64,000 bases of DNA from Apostichopus japonicus (taxonomy: Eukaryota; Echinodermata; Holothuroidea; Aspidochirotida; Stichopodidae), in contig NC_092576.1 of NCBI RefSeq assembly GCF_037975245.1, forward strand, positions 40,941,611 to 41,005,610, written 5' to 3'. Position 1 is the stretch's first letter; each line of letters opens with the position of its first letter. Positions 51,065-60,085 of the stretch are shown piece after piece. The translations under genes were made by a program, and so were the position numbers. The notes under the pieces were generated by a model. The model searched no databases. It was not told where the DNA came from and was given only the letters and a program-made list of their open reading frames with translations.

Positions 51065-54000
51065 CTGAGGAAAGAAGAGTTTGACCTACCCACTTTCCAA
51101 ATCGGTGGATACTCGGAAATGTCTACGGATATAGTTGTAAATAAGTTAAGTTAATTTATGAAAGAATGGTATGCTCCGCGTACGTGGCGTGTTGATATTT
51201 AGCTCATTTGAAAGCTTAGCGATCGTGCTAAAATTCTGTCACTTTTTGCCACCGTGTATGATTGACTGTGGTTGGCGTGAATTAAGTTTTCATACATGCG
51301 ATCATAGCTAATAAGTTTGAAGGTAACCAGAGGTCATTTTCTGAACACGTCAAAAATGCTACACATAGAACGTTGTCCCTGAAATATTGTCGATATTACG
51401 TTTGAATGGCGGTGAATCAAATTTGTTCAGGAAAGATATTATTGTCGTCATGTGAGGGTCGAAAACAGGGCCTTCTGTAGAGTTTTACAGTTATGATGAA
51501 ATGTAGGCCACAGATCATCTGCAATGATCATGAAATTTGCTTTTGGCAACGTTTTATTATTCATGACCAGTATGCATTTTGGTGTGAGTAGCAAAATGTC
51601 TCCCATTAGGCCTACTTTGGGAAATAATTCCACCCGCCGGAGACTTGATCAAGTCAAATATATCCTTGTTATTCATGCTTCCTATCTAGTTCGATGATAT
51701 TCTCTGTAAAAAGACTACTTGGCAGATTTGCAATTGAACTTTACAACAGTTTGTGAGTGTAATACTACATACAAGAATAACCTATATTGTTGGGACCGAT
51801 TCCGATTTGTGCTCTTTCTCTGTGGTTCGTCGATTGTAAACAAGCAGTCATTCTGCTATTGTATGTGTGCAAATTTCGTTTGTAATTTTGTGTTAGCACC
51901 GATGTGCATCGACGAGTCGATGGAAGTTTAAAAGAAGACAAAGAATGATAATTATTTAACTGCAACAAATTGAAAGCGTTCATTAAATCTTCACACGAAA
52001 AAAAAATGAGGAAATGTAAAAGAAAGTAAGGAAGAGAAAATTGAAAGGAAGTTTAAGCGACATTTTGATAACTGAAAGAAGAGCAACAAATAAAGAAAAC
52101 TGAAGTGCAATGCTTATATCTTACCAATAGCAATTACCTGTATAACCATCCCCACCTGTGTCCCATAGTGCTCCCCCTCAACACCCTTGCTAAATTATAT
52201 TTCTTATCTGTACCCATTCCATCATCACCTCTTCCGTTCCCATACTTACCCTCCCTCCATTCCTACCCTCCTCTTTCTTCCCCTCCTATACCATTACAAC
52301 AACTCTGGCCCACCCACTGGCCCAACCGAGGCTCCTCATTATTACTTTATACCAACCTTCTCTTCCCCAACTCTCCTCCCAATAACTAATTTCTTACCAC
52401 GTCTCACACCCCCATCTCTCTCACCCACCCCCACCAATCCCACCCTCGACCATCCATTTACCCCAAATATTCCCACCACATCTCCCTCTTGTAGCAATGA
52501 TAGCTTTTCCATTGTATACTCCCATCTTTGCCCTGATCCTGTGAAATATGTCCGCCGGCTGGGATTTAAGGTCATATAGACTGAGCAGATACTACATCGA
52601 CGCTTACGGAACGAAATTACCCAAATTATAAAATCCAATAATCTAAGAGAAAAGTGTGGTTCGAGGTATACTTCAGTCGATTGAAGAGTGTGATATTTAC
52701 AACTGCCGCCTCCCCACGCCCTCCCCTCACCTCATTAGAACCATTAGTTGTTTTTTTTGTGTGTGTGTGAAAGGCATTATTTCAATGAATGGCTTCCACA
52801 TGTCCTTCATATTTTCGTGATGAATTTACAAACAGATTCAGTAAGTAACAAAGAAACATAGTGAACACATGTAATGAATACATATTGTGCACATTAAAAG
52901 CAACAGTGACGGAAATCTTTGAAAAAAAAAATACAAATTTCTGAAACCATACCACCGACCCCCAATGCTGATCCATAATATTACATTTCTACTTATGTCA
53001 ACCATATACAAAAATGACATTGGATAAAGTACAATCCAGTCATTTTTATGATAGCATGACAAACATTTTGCGATAAAACAATATTACACCCAATAATTGT
53101 CACACCATGTTGGGCGTGGTAATTGTTTTTGTTTCAATTGGTTGAACATAGTGCAATTATAAAAAAAATTCTCTCTGTACAGGGCATGGTTATTCATAAT
53201 TATGATATACATATTCATGTACTATAGAAACTACATGACGTTTTGATGATGTCACACAGTCACCGAGACAATGTAGCAATTTTAAAAGGTTTCACATAAC
53301 TTGATACGTTTTCAGGCCAGGGGAGCAAGCACGTATACTTCTGGGGTTTATGCTCCCCCCCCCCAAAAAAAACGGATTAAGCCCCGCCACCAGTTGAAAA
53401 TAGAATGCTAAAAACATTCCTAGTGTACAGAACATACATATTTAATATCTAGATGAGGCACAACCTAAAACAGTCGAAATTCGGTCAACCTGTTGCAAAA
53501 TATAGCATCTAAGCACACTACATTTTACAATAATTACACCCCTCCCTTTAGAATTTACATTGTTCCCCCTGGATAAGAAATAGCTGGTTGCACCCCTGTT
53601 TCCTCCAAACCCATGCCCCTACCTCCACAGCTTGCTTAAACTAGGGTAAAAGGTATAAAGATCAATACTATATAAGGTACGCATTTAAGGTAGCTTATGT
53701 GTTAAAATGTCCAAAGATGTGTCCCGGAGATGTGACGAAACACATTACAGAAGATTAGGTAGCTATTATGATAGTGAGCATTCCTTACTAGTTATGCTAA
53801 AACATACGTGTGTCCATTACCAACAGTTACTCCACCTCCCGCCCCCCCCCTTTACCACACCCCTATTCTTCATTGCATTGGGACAAGTGCTTTTAAATTG
53901 CATACATTAATGGCTTCCTTTTTAAACACGACCAAAATCAAAAGTTTAAATCCATTTTAATTTCGCTAACGTGTAGTAAACAGTCACACGATTTATGGCG

Positions 54001-54764
54001 TGGGTACTGCTAATATTCTTACACATATTACCTACTCAAACGAGATTATGAGAAATCGAGAAGTCAAGTGAAATCCAAAACAATTTACTTTATACCTCAT
54101 CAAACGGAATATGTTTTAGAGATGAAGGTTCAGCAATGTAGTTTTTATTTACATATACGGTTCTGTTTGTCTTTTCAAGGCTTCCAAACGTCCGATCACT
54201 TCAGTGTCACATCTCTTTCGATCTCTTCCGATCTCTTCCGATTGCGTCCGATCTCTTCATCGAGTTAGTTCGTTCACTTTGACTGGTTCGTACATACTGT
54301 ATAGCAGGTGATGATGATACAGTAACTCGTTGGTCGTCGAGGAGACACATTTTGTGTTGCTCTCACCATTTACCGTCATTACTATCTACACTTGTATAGG
54401 GAAGAAGAACATTGTTAAGGTGGGACAGTGGCTACGATATTCCATCGAGTTCTTGACTCACTTAGAAGGATCCAAACAAGAACTGGAATGACGTAATTTA
54501 TCTTTCTCTGTAACAAATGGCGGATTGGCCTTCCACTTTACCGGCCAGGTAAAATTAAGCACCACCAGACTGACATGATTAAGGCGCCGTTTGTCCAATG
54601 GTCACGACAAATGCAGCTATAGTTCCTTCCAAAGCCTCACGACGTCGATTCGATCGCTGAGCCAATAGCTATTTAACCCCCCCCCCCTTTTCCTATATCC
54701 TACCCTACCATACCCTTACGCCCTAGTGTTTGCAACTGTGTTGTTTTGATGTCACTTGTCATTT
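51065..54764. other. Intergenic or minus-gene intron, no exon assigned
   Basis: Contains a pyrimidine-rich tract at about 52140-52500 that creates long Pro/Ser-rich shadow frames. Also present are C-tract repeats near 53350 and 53840, and a short CGATCTCTTC decamer repeat at 54219-54258. I could not support a gene here. Confidence 0.4.
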
Positions 54765-54830
54765 TAGCCTTTGATGAAGATCCTGCTAGGATCGAAACGT
54801 CGAGCCAACTTACTTTTACACACGTGTTGT
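54765..54830 (+). mobile_element. Retroelement 3'-end-like repeat with hammerhead-like core, copy 2
   Basis: TTGATGAA, a GATCC-TGCTA-GGATC hairpin, then GAAACGTC. This is the TGATGA-stem-GAAAC layout of a hammerhead ribozyme core, except that the base before TGATGA is T where the active consensus has C. It is preceded by a pyrimidine tract (54680-54720) and resembles 16080-16210. Such motifs are known at the ends of Penelope-like retroelements; assignment here is inference. Confidence 0.45.
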
Positions 54831-54910
54831 TTTGAAGTTAGACAACCGTTTAGATGAATCAATGAAGGACTGGAGATATCAGGAGGGCATTTTGTTGTTG
54901 TTGGTTTAAT

Positions 54911-55180
54911 TTAAGAATGATTGACTTGGTTGCTAGGTCTTTTATATTTATACACAGCCACTATGATGACGATGGCAATGATCAACAAAATTAAAACACC
55001 ACCTCCGATCATGATGATACTCATGTATTTTTCATGTCCACCTTCTGGTGCAACGTCATTGAACGGTGCATCGAGCGGCGGCTTGCTGGTATGAATTACG
55101 GTCGTTTTTAGAGTCGTCAGGGTCGTAGTAACGGTGCCATTTGTGGTGCTTTCGGTAGTCACGTTAGTCACGTTGGACAT
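54911..55180 (-). CDS. Small single-pass membrane protein (89 aa)
   Basis: Complete frame starting MSNVTNVTTESTTNGTVTTT. The first 50 residues are Thr-rich with three N-glycosylation sequons (NVT, NVT, NGT), and there is no cleavable signal peptide. A hydrophobic helix (IIMIGGGVLILLIIAIVIIV) then spans about residues 54-76, and a short basic tail (YKYKRPSNQVNHS) ends the protein. The topology predicts N-out, C-in. A TAA three codons upstream of the ATG supports this start. An acceptor-like TTTCGACGCAG lies about 55 bases upstream, so a 5' leader exon is plausible. No family recognised; it may be one exon of a larger gene. Confidence 0.5.
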   Translation of the reverse strand: MSNVTNVTTESTTNGTVTTTLTTLKTTVIHTSKPPLDAPFNDVAPEGGHEKYMSIIMIGGGVLILLIIAIVIIVAVYKYKRPSNQVNHS

Positions 55181-55504
55181 TTTGTATTAGGTATGCGAAC
55201 GTTCTACGATACCGTGGTTGGGATCTTCGAGCCTGCGTCGAAACAAAACATGCAACAATTTGTAATTATAATCATAAATAACATAAAGTTTAAATTCAAA
55301 TGACCAAAGGAACTTGTTCTATTGATAACTTGTTTAATCATTGAAGTTGGTTAGTGTTGTGGTTATTCCTTGGCATTCTGTTGTATAACTTTATTGTGTG
55401 GTGGGTGGGTGGGCGGGGTGGTTGGTTCGACCGTCAATCCTGAAACGAGACACACATGTGGCTAACGTTAGCTTACTGTAAAGTTGTTATATCGACTTGA
55501 AAAC

Positions 55505-55683
55505 AGTCGCCCAGGATAGAACCTGGGCACGAAAACCAAACTACCAAACGACTGATCCGCTCTCAACCCCAGTCCCCTTGCATCGGGACTATGACTGTGT
55601 GATCATCGTCGGGTAGGCATCACCATTCCCGTCGAAAGGGAACAAATACTACACATGATCTTAGCCAAAACGCCGAGAAGCAT
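55505..55683 (-). mobile_element. U2-snRNA-headed SINE or composite snRNA pseudogene
   Basis: The first ~45 bases on the minus strand closely follow the 5' end of U2 snRNA: GCTTCTCGGC, TTTTGGCTAAGATCA and the branch-site-pairing GTGTAGTATTTGTTC. After that the sequence departs completely from U2: no stem IIa, and no Sm site where expected. It continues into a body ending with a tRNA B-box-like CCCAGGTTCTATCCTGGG. The composite structure fits snRNA-headed SINEs described in other animals better than a functional U2 gene. Only one copy is in the window. Confidence 0.6.
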
Positions 55684-55689
55684 ACATTG

Positions 55690-56565
55690 TATTAAACGCG
55701 GAAGAGTTATATTGTAGTTCAAGCGCGGTTTAAGCTGTTGAAACTTTGTAAATTACCTAGAAACGACATAAACTTTAACACCTATATTGAAGACGTGGAT
55801 CCAGGTCTTTAAAAAGGAAAAGGATGGGCGTATAGCCCCGAAGTCGATGGGTGTGGGGTGCCTCCAAAAAAAAAAATGAAGTGAAATGGAATGAAATAAT
55901 GGTGTATTGTGATACATATTTAGGCTATAATTTAGGTCTTAAATTAGTTGAACACGCAAATTTGTGCTAATAATTAGACTTTTAACTTGTGTGTGTATGT
56001 AAAGGGTTGAACAACCCTATACCCTATGGATCCTAGGCTGAAGGCGGGGTGCACGTTTTGACCCAAATTCGTAACAAGTATATTAGATTGTTTTTCGGTT
56101 CTTATATATAACCTGGAATCCCTTTCATGGAAAGCTTACACTTTGCTTTTGTAATTGATCAGAGTTACAGTACGTCACATGTTCGAATGAACTTATTTGT
56201 TGAGATGTGATAATTGCTTAATTAAGTAAGAATAAATCCGGTTACTGAGTTGATACATATTTTGGCGCAGTCTACTAACAATAGTTACTGTATAGAATGG
56301 ATGAGACATCAAATGCACTGGTTTGAACTCAAAGGAATTAATTAAACATATCACTCTATATAGAGCTCCACCAAGTATAAAAATGGTCTAGAAGGAAGCA
56401 ATTTAGGATATTTTGCAGTCTTTACATTAAGACAGTATACAAAAAATATTAACAATAAAAATTAACAGTCGGGCTCGTATAACTGCGCGCTAGCATAAGT
56501 TGCACATAACATTACTGGATGACGGTGATTTAAACACGTGTGGCTTTTAAAAAATACCTCATCGT
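55690..56565. other. Intergenic stretch, no gene seen
   Basis: A+T-rich, with short A runs. Nothing else recognised. Confidence 0.4.
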
Positions 56566-57168
56566 CAGTGGCGGCGCCAAGGGGGAAGCTTGGGGGGGGG
56601 GCTTTAGCCCCCCACTGAAGTAGTCAGCCCCCCATTATCCCCCCAACTGAAATACGCAAAAAAAACCTCATTGAAACAATATAGCCTACCCAAATTTGGT
56701 CAGCCATAACGCAGTGCTACAATGGTCAATGGAAATTCTGATGAATTTTGTTCTCATATGGCAATGTCGTGTGCGTTTCACAAACAGCGTGTACACAGAC
56801 TAAAACAGGAGTTGTGTCAGAGAGCGCGATATAATAATTGAGCAAAGGAATTGGATCTTTCACAGCAGGTAATATTTTAGTGATACGAAAACTGTGAATT
56901 GGTATCTTCAATTCTAATTTGACTAAAGTTACTCACACAAAATGCATATTTTTGGAGAAATTTTCAGGTGACAAAAGCCTCGCTAAATGCCACCATTTTG
57001 CATGCAGGCCTTTCCAGGATTGGGAAAAATTTCAAAAGGGGAGGGGGCACCCCCTCCCCTTATACCCCTCCCCCAGGACGGCGATCACTCAATCTTGTAA
57101 GCCACCCAACAAAAATTGGCTCAGCCACCCTTAGCCTCCCCAACTAAAAATTCCTGGCGCCGCCACTG
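56566..57168. mobile_element. TIR element (family C), hAT-like
   Basis: Begins CAGTGGCGGCGCCA and ends TGGCGCCGCCACTG (perfect 14-bp terminal inverted repeats). Inside are G/C tracts with GCCCCCC/GGGGGGC inverted halves near each end. The left flank CTCATCGT and right flank GTCATCGT match at 7 of 8, with three extra bases between the right end and its flank. That resembles an 8-bp target duplication with a small terminal change. No transposase. Confidence 0.75.
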
Positions 57169-58529
57169 GGAGTCATCGTCCGGCTTAAACGCATAGGAAG
57201 ACGGTTGTTAGCTTACTTGACCGGCGTTGCTATGGTGAATTTAGACGAAATGTGCGTCATAAGCTGGTTCCGCTCCATAATATATATACCATCCCCGAAT
57301 CATAACATCACATGTTACCGTATTCCTTCAAAAACCGCTAATTATCAATTTCACCATTTACGAATGAGCAATGGCCGCCATGTTGATTTGACGGATAACA
57401 AAACGAAATGCTAGATATTCGTCCTAGTTTTTTTCGTCCCATATTTGTTAAGTTTGAGATGGATTTCTGCTTCATTTACATGAGCAACTGAAGGTGTTTT
57501 ATTTTATTCCACAGACCCTTTCTCTCATTGCAGATGTGTAAACAATTTTATGCAGAGGCTGTAAGGATTTGATTTGTGCATCAAAGTAGCTCAAACAGCT
57601 TCTTCAACAAGCCTTAAACGATCGACTTGTTCATGTATGGAATAAACAATTAGAATTTAACTGATAATGTAAGAATGTTGTATAACTAGCTGTGAATTTA
57701 ACATAACCATATAGGCCTTAACTTACCTAAAGAAGGTGCTGAACGGACTCCGGAGAAAGTTGAGTAATATTCCTGTTTATGAACGGATTACTACCTTTGC
57801 TGTAATTAGATTTTGTCGGTTATGATTTCAATATCCGATTCTGCGTCATTCATGTTTAAGTATATACATGTCGCAAGACACAGTAGTTATGCTACGTGCA
57901 CGGTAATGTTTGAAAATTGTCACCATGGCGATGTTACCGTGGCAATCTTACAATGAACCGCTGATCTCTGACATTATCATATAGTTACCAACCACCGCCC
58001 ATAGCTAACCCTATTATCGTACCATTGACTACCAGGCAGTCCCAAACACTGTGTATTTATGCATTATCAAATGTCACTCGTATCCACGTTTATTTCGCGG
58101 TCATATTTCTTGGATTCAACCATTATAGGTGATATGGTATTACATGTGGGAAAGCGGGGCCGCGGAAAGGGGGGACTGATCAATTTTGACAGTTATAATA
58201 CAAAACTATAGCAGAAATTTTTCTCTTTCAAAGCAATATATTTATGTCCAATACCATCAAGTATAGGTTTGAAGAAGAACTTGGTTTTTTTTTTAAATTT
58301 ACTTTGTTGCTGTAAAATATGTTTGTTTCGAATCTATTCCCTCGCTTCAACAGAATAGTAAAACATCCCCACAGCGAAAACCCGCCATACTACAGTCATG
58401 ATCTTATTTTGCTATATAACCGTCACGTTGCTTGGCTCCACCATTATCATATAGGTGTAAACAATGATGTAAATGTGAGAATCGAGCAGGAGGAAGAGGA
58501 AGGGTATCCTATAGCCGTATCTATGGTGA
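57169..58529. other. Intergenic stretch, no gene seen
   Basis: Unique A+T-rich sequence; no frame with protein character. Confidence 0.4.
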
Positions 58530-58537
58530 CTAAAAGA

Positions 58538-58833
58538 CAGGCGCGTAGCCAAGGGGGGGGGGGGAGAAGGGGGAGCCGCCCCACCATTTTTTTTAATGTT
58601 TTTATGATATCGCTAGTAATTTCAAAAGAGAAAATGCTAAGATGCAACTTACAAGGCCTGGGATATGCCATTTCCAGCGATCTGGGAGGCATTTTCAGCC
58701 AAAATTTTCTTGTACGCTTCGCGCCAAGTATGGTGGCGCTACGCTTATGATAGTTTGCAAAGCCGTATCTACGGCTCTGATAGTTTGCCTACATTTTCGC
58801 CCCTCCCTTGGCAAATTCCTGGCTACGCGCCTG
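58538..58833 (+). mobile_element. hAT-type MITE, family B, intact copy
   Basis: A 296-bp element starting CAGGCGCGTAGCCA and ending with the inverted counterpart GGCTACGCGCCTG. It is flanked by a perfect 8-bp duplication CTAAAAGA (58530-58537 and 58834-58841). A G tract follows the left end, and an internal GCCGTATCTACGGC palindrome lies near 58762. Same family as 10531-10813, 12204-12416 and the remnant at 15283-15360. Non-autonomous. Confidence 0.93.
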
Positions 58834-58841
58834 CTAAAAGA

Positions 58842-59063
58842 ATAAATAAAGAATAAGAGTGGAGGGAGCAAAGTAAAAAAAAAAGAACCCTTCTACTGAG
58901 ATGTCAACATCGCCAAGTATAGTTTCATTTCCTAGCAACACATTCTCAGTTCAGTATGTTTTAGTCATGCTGTTTAGAAATTTCTGTTTTTGTTTTATTC
59001 ATAAGTTAATGAGGGTCGTTATGACATAATCATGCACGATAATGTACTTTCTTTGCTAAAAGT
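58842..59063. other. Intergenic stretch, no gene seen
   Basis: A+T-rich unique sequence between the MITE and the foldback. Confidence 0.4.
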
Positions 59064-59215
59064 TTGGACCAATTCACAAAGATCGAGCGAATGAAAAATT
59101 CAATCCAAAACAAAGGTTCTTTGCTATTGTTTTGCTTGAAATGGAAACAATAAATCGGACGCATCCTTTGTTTCGGTTTAATTTTTTATTCACTCGATCG
59201 TTGCGAATGGGCCAA
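59064..59215. repeat. Long imperfect foldback (~52-bp arms)
   Basis: The left arm (59064-59116, TTGGACCAATTCACAAAGAT...) and right arm (59165-59215) are inverted copies matching at about 80% with a ~48-base loop. As RNA it would form a long hairpin; as DNA it resembles a small foldback MITE. No clear target duplication was seen. Confidence 0.75.
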
Positions 59216-59955
59216 CATTTTGTTGGGACAGGTGGGCCTACATAGTACTGTTTGTATGTGATTACAGTAGAAACAAATATGATTGTAGAGTGATGGCTTC
59301 GTTAGCTCGTGTTTATAATGGAATGCATATTGGGGATTTTAAGAAATAGAGAGATACACAAAATTGGATTTCCTGCAGCTTACAAAGTATGCCTGAAATA
59401 CTAAGTGTTAACTTAAAATTTCGGCCACATTTTTATGATTTGGCGGTCAAGAGCAAAAAAAAAAGAAAAAAAGATAAAAAAACCCTAAAAAATTCTGCTG
59501 TGAAAATCGGTTAAATGGTAACCAAGGTAACCAAGCACGTGAGTACGTGCATTCGTAGTAGCCTATATGAACTTGTAGGGCAATTCCTAGCAAGCTGATA
59601 GAACATTCAATTCGATCATTGATGTATACGATGTGCGCTAATGTTATAACATGAAAACAGGATACGCCCAGCTTGTGGTCATTCATCTTCCTATTGGACA
59701 GTCACATAAAACAAAGTTAATTCTGGTCAACTATCAAACCAATCACGTTGTCAGTTCACTCCCTTGGCCATATCATTGCCGTTCATGAGATCATGCGCAG
59801 AGATAGGAAAGACACCTGGTGAGTTACAGGACAAAACATTCATGACGTTTAAAGTAAATACCCCCACTGTGACACGCGTCTTCGTAAGACAATAGGCAGC
59901 TTTAGATTTCACGACGCGGAGCTCTCTACAACGAAATGACGACACGTATGTGTTA

Positions 59956-60085
59956 TGCGCATGCGTCTACGTCGACTTCCCGTTGTCCCTGAAATTTTAC
60001 ACCGGGTGTCCAGGGTATTTCCCGTTGTCGTGAAAACGGCAACTTCGATAACATGTGACGTCACAATTTTGTTGTTATTGTCAAG
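59956..60085 (+). promoter_or_regulatory. Likely promoter of the Myb/SANT-like gene (NRF1 and CRE motifs)
   Basis: TGCGCATGCG (59956-59965) is the palindromic NRF1 recognition core. TGACGTCA (60056-60063) is a full cAMP-response-element palindrome 23 bases before the start codon. The 59940-60070 stretch is richer in CpG than its surroundings. No TATA box. This is the pattern of a broadly expressed, TATA-less promoter. Confidence 0.5.

Noticed and set aside
52187-52579. 130-codon Pro/Ser/Thr-rich frame
   Set aside because: Arises from a pyrimidine-rich tract; overlapping frames on both strands are equally open and no splice or regulatory signals frame it.
54219-54258. Possible sequencing-adapter contamination (contains CTCTTCCGATCT)
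   Set aside because: The 12-mer is part of a local CGATCTCTTC decamer repeat and the longer adapter context is absent, so it is more likely genuine sequence.
55600-55683. Functional U2 snRNA gene
   Set aside because: Only the first ~45 bases match U2; the internal stem-loops and Sm site are replaced by unrelated sequence.
58319-58750. 143-codon plus-strand frame
   Set aside because: Its second half is the family-B MITE, and the first half has no recognisable domain.
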